A stretch of 64,000 nt of DNA. It comes from Paraburkholderia sp. BL21I4N1. Lineage in GTDB: Bacteria; Pseudomonadota; Gammaproteobacteria; Burkholderiales; Burkholderiaceae. The DNA is taken from positions 434,001 through 498,000 of the forward strand of contig NZ_PVEN01000003.1 of the NCBI RefSeq assembly GCF_002973525.1, in the 5' to 3' direction. Made by a program: the position numbers and the translations under genes. This document shows positions 54,513 to 63,771 of this stretch, piece by piece. Positions within the stretch are counted from its first letter, which is position 1. Each line of letters starts with the position of its first letter. The notes beneath the pieces are model-generated. The model did no database searches and was not told the DNA's origin. It saw only the letters and a list, made by a program, of their open reading frames with translations.

Positions 54513-55820
54513 TCACCACGGCGAAACCCCCGCCACCTGCATCAGCAGCACGAGATTCAGCGCCAGCACCGCGATCGTGCCGACCACCGCGGCGATCGTC
54601 GTCGAGCGGCGGTTCCGGTAGCGGCCCATCAGGTCGCCGCGCGACGTGAACCACACCAGCGCGATCATCGGCACCGGCAGCGCGATACTCAGCACGACCT
54701 GGCTCAACACCAGCGCGCGCGTCGCGTCGACGCCGCACGCCACCACGGCGAACGCCGGCGCCATCGTGATCAAACGCCGCGCCCACACGGGAATGTGAAA
54801 GCCCACGAAACCCTGCATGATCATCTGTCCGGCCATCGTGCCGACCACCGAACTCGACACGCCCGAGGCGATCAACGCCGCGAGAAACAGTCCCGCCGCC
54901 GCGCCGCCGAGCAGCGGCGTGAGCGTGCGCCACGCGGTTTCGATGCTGGCGATATCCGCGTGCCCCGCATGAAACGCGCTCGACGCCATGATCACCATCG
55001 CCATGTTGATGAGTCCCGCGACGCCGAGCGCGACCACCACTTCGATATTCGAAAAGCGCAGCAGTTTGCCGCACTCGTTTTCATTGCGTGGTGTCACGCG
55101 GTTCTGCGTGAGTCCGGAATGCAGGAACAGCACGTGCGGCATCACCGTTGCGCCGATGATGCCGACCGAGATCGTCAACGCGTTGCTATCGGGCATGGCC
55201 GGCGTGAACGTATGCTTGACGACCGACGGCCAATGCACCGGCGCGATCAGCAATTCGGCGAGATACGACAGCCCGATCACGCCGACGAGCGCCGCGATCG
55301 CCAGTTCGAGCGGACGAAAGCCGCGCTTCTCGAACTGCAGCAGCGCGTAGGTGACGGCGGCGGTGATCAGCATGCTCGGGATCATCGGCAGATGCGTGAG
55401 CAGCGACACGCCGATCGCGCCGCCGACGAACTCGGCGAGATCGGTCGCCATCGCCGCGATTTCGCTGATGCCCCACATCGCGAGCACATAGCGGCGCGGT
55501 AAAGCGGCGCGGCATAACTCGGCGAGATTATTGCCGGTCACGAGCCCTAGTTTGGCGGACAACGACTGGAACAGCATCGCGACGAGGTTCGCCACCGCCA
55601 CCACCCACAACAGCGTATAGCCGTAACCGGCGCCCGCCTGAATATTGGTCGCGAAGTTGCCGGGGTCCATGTAGGCGATCGACGCCACCACCGCCGGTCC
55701 GGCGAACGGCAGCATCGCGCGCAAGCCGCGCCGTCGTCCCGCGAGCGTTTCGCGAATGTCGAAACACGCCTGCTCGGTGAGGGTCTGCGGCGCGGCGGCC
55801 TGACTCATCGCTTCGTTCAT
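54513..55820 (-). CDS. mntH: NRAMP-family Mn(II)/Fe(II):H+ symporter
   Basis: This 435-aa inner-membrane protein has about eleven helices. The metal-binding DPGNFATNIQAGAGYGYTLL in helix 1 and MPHVLFLHSGLTQNRV in helix 6 are diagnostic, and SSVVGTMAGQMIMQGFVGF is the transport signature region. It imports manganese, often for oxidative-stress defence. A GGAG ribosome site precedes the ATG. The ferritin-like gene upstream on the same strand is 111 bp away. I saw no MntR box or yybP-ykoY riboswitch. Confidence 0.94.
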   Translation of the reverse strand: MNEAMSQAAAPQTLTEQACFDIRETLAGRRRGLRAMLPFAGPAVVASIAYMDPGNFATNIQAGAGYGYTLLWVVAVANLVAMLFQSLSAKLGLVTGNNLAELCRAALPRRYVLAMWGISEIAAMATDLAEFVGGAIGVSLLTHLPMIPSMLITAAVTYALLQFEKRGFRPLELAIAALVGVIGLSYLAELLIAPVHWPSVVKHTFTPAMPDSNALTISVGIIGATVMPHVLFLHSGLTQNRVTPRNENECGKLLRFSNIEVVVALGVAGLINMAMVIMASSAFHAGHADIASIETAWRTLTPLLGGAAAGLFLAALIASGVSSSVVGTMAGQMIMQGFVGFHIPVWARRLITMAPAFAVVACGVDATRALVLSQVVLSIALPVPMIALVWFTSRGDLMGRYRNRRSTTIAAVVGTIAVLALNLVLLMQVAGVSPW

Positions 55821-55931
55821 GACTGCTCCTGTCCGTCGTCAAGCGTTCAAGGCAATACGCAGAAAGGCCGGCCAACGGGTGAGCGCGATCGTCATCGCGG
55901 CAGCCCGTTGCCGGTGCAGCAGCGGCTTGCG

Positions 55932-56909
55932 TCAGGCGCTCATGTTGAGCACGCCGTTCACGCCGTTCGGGAAGAAGCCGCCCTTGGTCGTCACGCCGCT
56001 CGTCAGATAGACGATGTTGAGCACGTTGCTGTAGTTGCGGCTGAACGCAAGACCGTTGCTGTCGAGCGGCACGATGTTGGAGGTGCCGGCAGTTGCGCCA
56101 GTGATTCCCTGATCGTCGTGGCCGTTGTTGTCGAGACTGTCGCGCGCGGCGGAAATCGCATTGGCGGCCGTGATGAGGCCCGTCATGTTGATCCCTTTCG
56201 AGTACAGCACCGTGCGAACCAGTCCGGCGTGATAGGCCTCGGCCGCCAGAATGCCGGCGGCGGCTTCCAGGAAGGTCTTGTTGGTGATCAGCGGCGAAGC
56301 GCCTTTATAAGCGGTCACACCCACGTCTTCGAAAATGAACGCGCCGAGCAGGAAGTTGTTGTCGCTCGCATACGGGTTGAACGCGACGCCCGCGCCAACC
56401 AGGCCCGCCGCGCGCGCCGCGTTCGAGAATGCCCCGTTCGGATCGGTGCCGCCGATATCGATCGACGGCATCGCCACCGCCGCCGAACCCAACGCGCTGC
56501 GCAGGAACGCGACGTGCTCGCGTTCGTCGTTGGCGATCTCGTTGGCGTACGCCTGCACCACCGGATCCTGGAACGGCACCTGCTGGCCGGGAATCACCGT
56601 GCCCATCGTACCGACGCCGGCCGTCATGCTGGCCGCCAACCCGGCACCTGTCGTCGCGTACGTATAAAACTGCGATTCGAGGTACTCCAGGTTCAGTGCG
56701 AAGTTCAGAATCTCCGGATCGGTGGGTGCGGTCTGTGCCGACACGCTCGAACCCGAACCGCCGCCGCACGCGCTGATCAGCGTGCCGCCGACGAGACCCA
56801 GACCCAGGCCACCGGCGTTGCGGAAAAACTGTCTGCGTTGCAGACGCCGCTCGACCCGACGATCAAGTGCATCGATAAGCTCTGCTGATTTGCTGCTGGA
56901 CTCCGACAT
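55932..56909 (-). CDS. Tat-exported ferritin-like (desiccation-related) protein
   Basis: This 325-aa protein has a twin-arginine type signal (ERRLQRRQFFRNAGGLGLGL, then LISACGGG with a possible lipobox cysteine) and a ferritin-like four-helix domain (about 60-250: ILNFALNLEYLESQFYTYAT, EIANDEREHVAFLRSALGSA, AAAGILAAEAYHAGLVRTVL). The Glu and His residues match the family's diiron-like ligands. It resembles plant PCC13-62 and bacterial homologues. GAGGAG lies 7 nt before ATG 56909. Its position next to mntH suggests metal or oxidative-stress handling, by inference only. Confidence 0.88.
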   Translation of the reverse strand: MSESSSKSAELIDALDRRVERRLQRRQFFRNAGGLGLGLVGGTLISACGGGSGSSVSAQTAPTDPEILNFALNLEYLESQFYTYATTGAGLAASMTAGVGTMGTVIPGQQVPFQDPVVQAYANEIANDEREHVAFLRSALGSAAVAMPSIDIGGTDPNGAFSNAARAAGLVGAGVAFNPYASDNNFLLGAFIFEDVGVTAYKGASPLITNKTFLEAAAGILAAEAYHAGLVRTVLYSKGINMTGLITAANAISAARDSLDNNGHDDQGITGATAGTSNIVPLDSNGLAFSRNYSNVLNIVYLTSGVTTKGGFFPNGVNGVLNMSA

Positions 56910-57400
56910 GGCTGTGCTCCTCAAATGGTTCGCTGCCTATGCCGCGCACTAGCGACGCAACCACGCGCTCGACTGCTGTTCACGCGTTGCAAGACGCAAA
57001 AACGCGGACGCAAAGAGGCCTCCGTTCTTCTGAGAAGAACTAATCGATGCAGGCAGAAGAAGCGAGTCCTCAACCGCCTTTACGGAACGAAACTGCGAGT
57101 AGATGCAAACCTCACAAAAGATTTCCTTGTGCGTTTGCAGCATCGCGCGGTGTGTGCCGGGCGATGGGTTTTTCGCGGCGCGTGGCGGCCAGCGCGAAAG
57201 CGTCGGAGCGGCAAGTTCGACCCGGTTCGCGGAGGTCGGCACGCGATCCTCTGTACAATTGGCCGATCGATCGCCGGCGTCGGCCGCTTCGCCATGCCGC
57301 TTCCGGCAGCAGGGCGGCCACGCCGGTCATGCAGAGCGGGACGCGCGAGCGAGTGGTTGCGCGGCGTCCTTTGAACCATCGAACCCCATCGACTGAATTC
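56910..57400. other. Ferritin-like/map divergent intergenic region
   Basis: About 490 bp with no supported gene; the open frames here are low-quality. GTTCTTCTGAGAAGAAC (57024-57040) is a perfect 17-bp palindrome, about 115 bp upstream of the ferritin-like start and a candidate operator. No clear ribosome site precedes map. Confidence 0.45.
57024..57040. promoter_or_regulatory. Perfect 17-bp palindrome
   Basis: GTTCTTCT-G-AGAAGAAC has 8-bp perfect arms. Its length and symmetry suit a dimeric repressor such as a MarR- or TetR-type protein, but none is encoded close by. Confidence 0.45.
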
Positions 57401-58186
57401 ATGGCCATTACCTACAAGACTCCCGATGACATCGCCAAATTACGCATTTCCGGCCGCCTCGCGGCCGACGTGCTGGCAATGATCGGCGAGCACGTCAAGG
57501 CCGGCGTCTCCACCGAGGAGCTCGACGCGCTGTGCAACGACTACATTGTCAATATCCAGAAGTCGATTCCGGCGAATGTCGGCTATCTGGGTTTTCCGAA
57601 GACGGTGTGTACCTCGGTCAACCAGGTGGTGTGCCACGGCATTCCGAATCGCGGCGAAGTGCTGAAAGACGGCGACATCGTCAACATCGACGTCGCCATC
57701 ATTAAAGACGGTTACTTTGGCGACACGAGCCGCATGTATTGCGTCGGCCAGCCGAGCACGGTAGGCCGCCAGTTGATCGACACGACCTATGAAGCGATGC
57801 TCGCCGGCATCCGCGAAGTGAAGCCGGGCGCCACGCTCGGCGACGTCGGTCATGCAATCCAGAAAGTGGCGCAGCGCGACGGCTTTTCGATCGTGCGCGA
57901 CTATTGCGGGCACGGCATCGGCAAGGTCTATCACGAAGACCCGCAGGTGCTGCACTACGGCCAGCCGGGGCAGGGCGTACGCCTGAAGCCCGGCATGGTC
58001 TTCACGATCGAGCCCATGATCAACGCGGGCCGCGCCGGCACCACGGTGTTGCGCGACGGCTGGACGGTGGTCACCAAAGACCGCTCGCTGTCCGCGCAAT
58101 GGGAGCACATGATCGCCGTCACCGACGAAGGCTACGAGCTGCTCACTCCCTGGCCGGATGGCACCGGCAGTTACGAAGCGCCCTGA
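57401..58186 (+). CDS. map: Type I methionine aminopeptidase
   Basis: This 261-aa enzyme removes initiator methionine. All five metal ligands are visible: two Asp in VNIDVAIIKDGYFGDTSRMY, His in DYCGHGIGKVYHEDP, Glu in FTIEPMINAG and Glu in QWEHMIAVT. The frame extends 118 codons upstream, but MAITYKTPDDIAKLRISGRL is the normal start. The ribosome site is poor. It is not next to rpsB, where Burkholderiaceae usually carry map, so this may be a second copy; that is inference. Confidence 0.93.
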   Translation: MAITYKTPDDIAKLRISGRLAADVLAMIGEHVKAGVSTEELDALCNDYIVNIQKSIPANVGYLGFPKTVCTSVNQVVCHGIPNRGEVLKDGDIVNIDVAIIKDGYFGDTSRMYCVGQPSTVGRQLIDTTYEAMLAGIREVKPGATLGDVGHAIQKVAQRDGFSIVRDYCGHGIGKVYHEDPQVLHYGQPGQGVRLKPGMVFTIEPMINAGRAGTTVLRDGWTVVTKDRSLSAQWEHMIAVTDEGYELLTPWPDGTGSYEAP

Positions 58187-58291
58187 GCGCGACCTGAATG
58201 TGAGTTGCGCGCTGCATCGATCATGCGCGGGCTGCGCATGCCGGGCGCGTGAATTGCATGCTCGATGTGCGCACATCTCTTATCAAACCTC

Positions 58292-58334
58292 GCGTGCGGG
58301 TCAAATCCGGTCAATAATGATTTGACTCGCACGC
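58292..58334. terminator. 15-bp inverted repeat between map and the GNAT gene
   Basis: GCGTGCGGGTCAAAT (58292-58306) pairs fully with ATTTGACTCGCACGC (58320-58334) if one G-U is allowed, with a 13-nt loop. No T-run follows. It may terminate map transcription or act on the GNAT leader, whose ATG is 49 bp downstream. Confidence 0.45.
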
Positions 58335-58382
58335 CGGTTCGGTTAAAGCTACGCCTTAGGGTTTCAAGGGGTTTTCGTCTGC

Positions 58383-58916
58383 ATGAGTCCGTCATTGACC
58401 GTTCGCCGTATCGCCGCTGATCAGGGCGCCGTTTTTCGCGAACTCCGTACCGCGTCGCTGCGGGAGGCGCCGTATGCCTTCGGCGCCACGTTAGAGGACG
58501 CGTTGTCGGCCGATGCCGCCAGTTTCGACGCCACCGCCGCCGAGCGCGCGGTGTCGTTTACCGTCGCCACTTTTATTCTCTACACCGAGGGCCATCCCGC
58601 CGGGCTGATCGAAGCGCATTTCGACGACAGCGCGGCGCGCCGCGCGTTCGTCTGCGAACTATGGGTGGCGCCGGCCGTGCGTCATCTGCGTGGCGGCGAA
58701 CTGCTGGTCGACACGGCCGGCAGCTGGCTCGCGAACGAAGGCGCCATGGAAGTCTACGCATGGGTCGCCGACGCCAACCGCAACGCCATGCGCTTTTACG
58801 AAGCGCTCGGCTTCGGTCCGACCGGCGAACACCGGCGCGTTCAGCGCGCGCCAGAACAAGCCGAAAGTCTGCTGGTGCGGCACGTGCCGGCCACGTCCCA
58901 GGTGTTTCAGCAGTGA
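58383..58916 (+). CDS. GNAT-family N-acetyltransferase
   Basis: This 177-aa acetyltransferase has the GNAT beta-strand/loop core: FVCELWVAPAVRHLRGGELL (motif A, acetyl-CoA pyrophosphate loop) and the C-terminal ANRNAMRFYEALGFGPTGEH (motif B, typical NxxAxxFYxxxGF). The N-terminal part LTVRRIAADQGAVFRELRTA suits small-molecule or protein amine acetylation. The substrate is unknown. It lies between map and minC, each apparently in a separate unit. Confidence 0.87.
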   Translation: MSPSLTVRRIAADQGAVFRELRTASLREAPYAFGATLEDALSADAASFDATAAERAVSFTVATFILYTEGHPAGLIEAHFDDSAARRAFVCELWVAPAVRHLRGGELLVDTAGSWLANEGAMEVYAWVADANRNAMRFYEALGFGPTGEHRRVQRAPEQAESLLVRHVPATSQVFQQ

Positions 58917-59082
58917 TCTCGCGAGCGGCGCAGCAGCCTGCCGCTCGATTCCCCTCCGCGTCTGTGCAGCGTTCGTGGCGGTGTCTTCGGCACCATCACC
59001 GGTTGCTCCCCGTCGTCACGGCAAAAAAACTGGCCGCGCGCGTGGACGCCTGTAAAATACGCAAAATTTTTTGCCGAACGCT

Positions 59083-59949
59083 ATGTCGCCCAAGAAATCA
59101 CCCTTTTTCGAACTCCGCAGTGGCTCGGTCGATACGCTCCTGTTCGTGGTCAAGACCACCGACCTCGACGCGATGCGTGCCGAGCTGACCCGGCGCTTCG
59201 AGGCGACCCCTGAATTCTTTGCCAACGACGTCGTCGCGATCGACGTGCGCCGCCTCGCCGACACGGAACGCGTGCCGCTCGCCGACATCGCGCAGTTGCT
59301 CGACAGCTTGCGGATGCGGCCGGTCGGCGTGGTCTCCAATCCGCACCAGGCATGGGCCGCCGAGTCCGCGCTGCCGTTGCTGGAAGCGCGCGACCGCCGT
59401 GGCAGCACCGCTAAATCCGCCGACGAAGAGGCCGCGACCGCCGCGCGGGACACGCCTGACACGCCGGCCGCCGCAGCGCCGAACCATGGCGCCGGCAACG
59501 GAAACGCGCAGGCCAGCCTGCTGCCGCCCGACGGTCCCGCCGACGGCACGCCGGCCAGCGCCGCCGCGGTCGAACCCGTGCCCGCCGCCGAGCCGGTGCG
59601 TCTCGCCACGTCGTCGCAAACCACGGTGATCGACAAGCCCTTGCGCTCCGGCCAGCGGATCTACGCGAAGGGCGATCTGGTCGTGCTCGGCCTCGTGAGC
59701 TACGGCGCCGAAGTGATCGCCGAAGGCAATATCCATATTTACGCACCGCTGCGCGGCCGGGCTCTGGCCGGCGTGCAGGGCAATCACGACGCGCGCATTT
59801 TCTGCACGTGTCTCGAACCGGAACTCATCTCGATCGCAGGTATCTATCGAACGACCGAGAACCCGCTGCCGGCCGACGTACACGGCAAGCCGGTGCAGAT
59901 CTGGCTCGAAGAAGAGAAATTGATGATTGAACCGCTGCGGCTCACGTAA
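59083..59949 (+). CDS. minC: Septum-site inhibitor MinC
   Basis: This 288-aa inhibitor of FtsZ ring assembly has an N-terminal FtsZ-binding domain (about 1-100, [20 protein letters not shown]), a long Ala/Pro-rich linker (about 105-180), and the C-terminal beta-helix dimerisation domain (about 185-280, [40 protein letters not shown]) that binds MinD. The linker makes it longer than E. coli MinC (231 aa), as in other Burkholderia. ATG 59083 is preferred over an upstream TTG. It starts the minCDE operon. Confidence 0.94.
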   Translation: MSPKKSPFFELRSGSVDTLLFVVKTTDLDAMRAELTRRFEATPEFFANDVVAIDVRRLADTERVPLADIAQLLDSLRMRPVGVVSNPHQAWAAESALPLLEARDRRGSTAKSADEEAATAARDTPDTPAAAAPNHGAGNGNAQASLLPPDGPADGTPASAAAVEPVPAAEPVRLATSSQTTVIDKPLRSGQRIYAKGDLVVLGLVSYGAEVIAEGNIHIYAPLRGRALAGVQGNHDARIFCTCLEPELISIAGIYRTTENPLPADVHGKPVQIWLEEEKLMIEPLRLT

Positions 59950-60065
59950 CCGGCGCGACGTGCGCGTTGCCCTGAACGAATCGACGGCACGCGGCGCAGC
60001 ACGGCACGGTAGGGCAAATACGGCCGCACATAATTGACGAATTTGACGAACACAAGGTAAGGGTA

Positions 60066-60881
60066 ATGGCAAAAATCATTGTGGTGACTTCGGGCAAGGG
60101 TGGCGTGGGCAAGACGACCACGAGCGCGAGTTTTGCATCGGCCCTCGCATTGCGGGGCAGCAAGACCGCCGTGATCGACTTCGACGTCGGCCTGCGCAAC
60201 CTCGACCTCATCATGGGCTGTGAGCGCCGGGTGGTGTACGACCTGATCAACGTGATCCAGGGCGAAGCCAATCTGAATCAGGCGCTGATCAAAGACAAGA
60301 AGTGCGAGAACCTGTTCATCCTGCCGGCCTCGCAAACGCGCGACAAAGACGCACTGACGCTGGAGGGCGTCGAGAAGATCATCAACGACCTGATCGCGAT
60401 GGACTTCGAGTACATCGTCTGCGATTCGCCGGCCGGTATCGAATCGGGCGCGCTGCTCGCCATGCACTTCGCCGACGAAGCGCTGATCGTCACCAACCCG
60501 GAAGTGTCGTCGGTACGTGACTCGGACCGCATTCTCGGCATTCTGTCGTCGAAGACCAAGCGCGCGATCGAAGGTAAGGATCCGATCAAGGAACACCTGC
60601 TGATCACCCGCTACAACCCGAAGCGCGTCAGCGAAGGCGAAATGCTGTCGCTGACCGATATCCAGGAAATTCTGCGAATCGATCTGATCGGCGTGATTCC
60701 GGAATCGGAAGCGGTGCTGCACGCATCGAACCAGGGTCTGCCGGCCGTGCATCTCGACGGCACCGACGTGGCCGAAGCCTATAAAGATGTCGTGTCGCGT
60801 TTCCTCGGCGAGCAGAAGTCGCTTCGCTTCACCGATTACCAGAAGCCCGGGCTGCTGCAGCGCCTCTTCGGCACCAAGTAA
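60066..60881 (+). CDS. minD: Septum-site-determining ATPase MinD
   Basis: This 271-aa ParA/MRP-type ATPase drives pole-to-pole oscillation. It has the deviant Walker [14 protein letters not shown] (residues 10-22), [19 protein letters not shown] (switch I region), [17 protein letters not shown] (Walker B) and the C-terminal amphipathic membrane-targeting helix [12 protein letters not shown]. It follows minC by 116 bp and precedes minE by 14 bp. Sequence and length are typical. Confidence 0.97.
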   Translation: MAKIIVVTSGKGGVGKTTTSASFASALALRGSKTAVIDFDVGLRNLDLIMGCERRVVYDLINVIQGEANLNQALIKDKKCENLFILPASQTRDKDALTLEGVEKIINDLIAMDFEYIVCDSPAGIESGALLAMHFADEALIVTNPEVSSVRDSDRILGILSSKTKRAIEGKDPIKEHLLITRYNPKRVSEGEMLSLTDIQEILRIDLIGVIPESEAVLHASNQGLPAVHLDGTDVAEAYKDVVSRFLGEQKSLRFTDYQKPGLLQRLFGTK

Positions 60882-60895
60882 GGGGAGCGCACGTC

Positions 60896-61165
60896 ATGTC
60901 GATTCTTTCGTTTTTGCTGGGCGAGAAGAAGAAGTCCGCGTCGGTAGCGAAGGAACGCCTGCAGTTGATCATCGCGCACGAGCGCGCCGGCGGCCACGCG
61001 CCCGCCGATTACCTGCCTGCGTTGCAACGCGAACTGGTGGCTGTGATTTCGAAGTACGTGAAGATCTCCGATGACGATATTCGCGTGAGCCTCGAACGCC
61101 AGGACGACCTCGAAGTGCTCGAGGTCAAGATCGAGATACCGCAAGCCGGAGCGCCGGCGGCGTAA
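60896..61165 (+). CDS. minE: Cell-division topological factor MinE
   Basis: This 89-aa protein has the N-terminal membrane-binding and anti-MinCD region ([31 protein letters not shown]) and the C-terminal topological-specificity domain ([20 protein letters not shown]). It stimulates MinD ATP hydrolysis at mid-cell. The start lies 14 bp after minD, with AAGGGGAG as ribosome site. It ends the operon. Confidence 0.95.
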   Translation: MSILSFLLGEKKKSASVAKERLQLIIAHERAGGHAPADYLPALQRELVAVISKYVKISDDDIRVSLERQDDLEVLEVKIEIPQAGAPAA

Positions 61166-61468
61166 GCGGTTGTGCGGTTGTTCGTGTCGGTCGACGCGCC
61201 GCGTTCGTGTTGCATCAGCATCATGTGACGCGGCGCGCGACCGCCGGCCTGGCCGCACGCGGTTTTTACCGCACCGGTTTTAGCGTTCGCTTTTCATTCC
61301 ACGCCTTTCGTCCCCCTGTTTTTTCATCCCCCGCTGTTCATTCTCCACTCGGCGAAATAATCCGTAGCATTTCCGTGTGGACCGTTACACGGCCGCCGTC
61401 AGCCAGTTCGACCCCTCGCGCATTAAACGGATAACGCCGTATTCGGTGTCCAACAACAGAGGGAAAAA
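61166..61468 (+). other. Region downstream of minE
   Basis: About 303 bp without a supported gene. A pyrimidine-rich stretch spans 61310-61345, and AGAGGGAAAA before 61469 is the ribosome site for the next gene. No clear terminator stem with a T-run was found for minE. Confidence 0.35.
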
Positions 61469-61780
61469 ATGAACAAGACCTTTCGTGTGCTGCTTGCCAA
61501 CACCGTTCTGATTGCCGCCGGCGTCGCCGCCGTGGGATCGGCTTCGGCCGAAGAAGTCGTGGTGATCGCGCCGAACGCGCCGCCGCCCGTGCGTTACGAA
61601 GTCGTGCCCGCTGCGCGCGTCGGCTATGTGTGGGATCACGGTCACTGGCGTTGGGACCACGGCCGCTATGTGTGGGCCGCAGGTCACTGGCAAGCCGAAC
61701 GTGTCGGCTTTCATTGGGTGCCGGGCCACTGGGACGCATTCGGTCCGCATTATCACTGGGTACCGGGCCACTGGGCTTAA
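61469..61780 (+). CDS. Small periplasmic YXWGHW/WXXGXW-repeat protein
   Basis: This 103-aa protein has a Sec signal (FRVLLANTVLIAAGVAAVGS, cut near ASA-EE) and four to five tryptophan/histidine repeats in the mature part: VWDHGHWRW, VWAAGHWQ, HWVPGHWDA and HWVPGHWA. This repeat family (WXXGXW) is common and often multicopy in Burkholderia envelopes; its function is unknown. The aromatic and His-rich surface suggests metal or glycan contact, which is inference. A small lipoprotein gene follows on the same strand. Confidence 0.88.
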   Translation: MNKTFRVLLANTVLIAAGVAAVGSASAEEVVVIAPNAPPPVRYEVVPAARVGYVWDHGHWRWDHGRYVWAAGHWQAERVGFHWVPGHWDAFGPHYHWVPGHWA

Positions 61781-61953
61781 GCGCCCCTCTTTAGCTTGAC
61801 TGGCGCGGCGCGGCTCAAGCCCACTGAGCGAATCGAACCGCACGCGCCACCTTTCGCCGATTGAATACAAAGAGTACGCAGGCGCAGCCCATGCACCTCG
61901 CGCGGGCGCGCGCGCCTGCGTTTCGTTTCCCCTGGACTTTCAGGATTCGAGTG

Positions 61954-62064
61954 ATGAAAAAGAATCTGCTTCTGATCGCCATGCTGGCGGTAATGCTGGC
62001 CGGTTGTGTCGTCGTACCGGCGCGGCCTTTGGTGGTTCGCGCGCCGGGTGTCGTGGTTTATTGA
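61954..62064 (+). CDS. Tiny lipoprotein
   Basis: This 36-aa peptide begins MKKNLLLIAMLAVMLAGC, a textbook lipoprotein signal with lipobox LAGC, leaving only 19 mature residues (CVVVPARPLVVRAPGVVVY). AGGA (61942-61945) is spaced 8 nt from the ATG. Its last 7 nt overlap the end of the convergent clcA gene. Such tiny Val/Pro-rich lipoproteins often accompany WXXGXW proteins in this group. The function is unknown. Confidence 0.7.
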   Translation: MKKNLLLIAMLAVMLAGCVVVPARPLVVRAPGVVVY

Positions 62065-63551
62065 CGCGGCGTGTCGGCGCTGTTTTGGGCGCCGTTTTCG
62101 GCGTTATTTTCAGCGCGGTTTTCGGTGCTGTTTCCGGTATGGTCCTGGGCCTTATGTTCCGGTTCCGCCGTCCTGTCGGCTTCGTCGACGATAGCGGGCT
62201 CGGGCGCTTCGACCTCGGGCACTTCCGGCACAGGCGCGGGCGCCGGTTGCGGCAGCGGCTTCATGTAGCGCTCCGCCAGCGACTCATACAACGGCGGCGC
62301 GAAAAGACGTGCGACGCGGCTTGCAATCAACGCGGTCGCCATCAGCGAAATCACCAGCGCATGACCGTCGATCATTTCCATGACGATCACGAACGACGTG
62401 ATCGGCGACTGCGTGACGGCCGCCAGATAGCCGACCATTGCCAGTGCGATCAGCATGGGCAATTGCATCGAGCCGAACACCATGTGCAGCAGATTGCCGA
62501 AGCCCGCGCCGATCGACAGCGACGGCGCGAAGATGCCGCCCGGTATGCCCGGCAAATACGAGCCGACCATCGAGATCATTTTCAGAAACGGATAGAACAC
62601 CGACAGATGCTCATGTCCGTCCAGCAGTCCGCGCGCTTCCGCATAACCGCTGCCGAAGGTCGTGCCGCCCGAGATCAGCCCGACCACCGCGATCGTGAAA
62701 CCGCACAGCGCGGCGAACGCGACCGGCCGCTCGCCGTGCAATTGCCTCAGCGGCGCCGGAATCCAGCGCGCGGTGTTCAGCAGCAGCCAGCCGAACACGC
62801 CGCCCGCAATGCCGGTGACGATCGCCGTCAGCAGCACCGCGAGCGCCAGCAGATCGGGGAAATGCGCGCCGATCTGGATGGTGCCGAAATAGGTGTAGTT
62901 GCCGTTCAGGCCGAGCGCGATTACACCGGCAATGATGATGGCGGTAATCAGCACGCCGCTCGCGCGGGCTTCGAAGCTGCGCGTGAGTTCTTCGATCGCG
63001 AAGACGATCCCGGCGAGCGGCGTGTTGAACGCCGCCGACAGACCCGCGGCCGCGCCGGCCAGCACCAGTTGCCGCTCGATCAGCGCGTTCGAACGGGGAT
63101 AGAGCCGCCGCAGATTGAACATCAGCGCGGCGCCCACTTGCACGGTGGGCCCTTCGCGGCCGATCGTGAAGCCGCCGAGAATCGCCAGGAACGACACGGC
63201 GATCTTGCCGAACAGAATCCGGAACGACAGCAGGCGCGCGCCGTACTCGCCGGGTTTCGAATGCAGCGTGGCGATGACTTGCGGAATACCGCTGCCTTCG
63301 GCGCCGCGGAAGAATTTGCGCGTGAGCCAGACCGCCAGCGCGGCGACCGCGGGAGTCACGATCAGCGGCGCCCACACGTGCTGTTGCTGCATCGTGCGAA
63401 ATTCGCTGTAGCCCCAGTCGATCAATCGGGCATACAGCACGGCGACCAGCCCGACGGCGATCGCGCCGAGCCAGAACACGCCGTACTGCCGCCACAGGCG
63501 TCTCGCGCGACGCACGATTCCGGAAGAAAGAAGAGGGTAAGCCCGGGGCAT
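62058..63551 (-). CDS. clcA: ClC-family chloride channel/antiporter
   Basis: This 497-aa membrane protein has the ClC selectivity motifs GSGIPQV, GREGPTVQVGA and GGIFAPSLSIGAGFG, and helices covering about 20-430. It exchanges or conducts chloride, often for acid resistance. A basic N-terminus (RRARRLWRQYG) and an acidic Pro/Glu-rich C-terminal tail of about 65 residues (PAPAPVPEVPEVEAPEPAIV) are cytosolic; the tail has no CBS domain. The 3' end overlaps the tiny lipoprotein gene by 7 nt. Confidence 0.92.
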   Translation of the reverse strand: MPRAYPLLSSGIVRRARRLWRQYGVFWLGAIAVGLVAVLYARLIDWGYSEFRTMQQQHVWAPLIVTPAVAALAVWLTRKFFRGAEGSGIPQVIATLHSKPGEYGARLLSFRILFGKIAVSFLAILGGFTIGREGPTVQVGAALMFNLRRLYPRSNALIERQLVLAGAAAGLSAAFNTPLAGIVFAIEELTRSFEARASGVLITAIIIAGVIALGLNGNYTYFGTIQIGAHFPDLLALAVLLTAIVTGIAGGVFGWLLLNTARWIPAPLRQLHGERPVAFAALCGFTIAVVGLISGGTTFGSGYAEARGLLDGHEHLSVFYPFLKMISMVGSYLPGIPGGIFAPSLSIGAGFGNLLHMVFGSMQLPMLIALAMVGYLAAVTQSPITSFVIVMEMIDGHALVISLMATALIASRVARLFAPPLYESLAERYMKPLPQPAPAPVPEVPEVEAPEPAIVDEADRTAEPEHKAQDHTGNSTENRAENNAENGAQNSADTPRQ

Positions 63552-63771
63552 GAGGTATGAGCCGTGTGCTGGCGCAAAAGCTCAATTATAGGGGCCGTGG
63601 ACGCATCAAAACCGGGAGAAAGTATTTTGAAAAGTGTGCGCGTGGTTTATTGTAAGGTTGGAGATGTAATGCATTGTATTAATGACATGTTTGCGTGCTG
63701 TCGGCTTCGGTCAAGATTAATCCATTCGTCGGCTAAAATAGTTTGACGTTCGAACAACTAACAGGTCCCCA

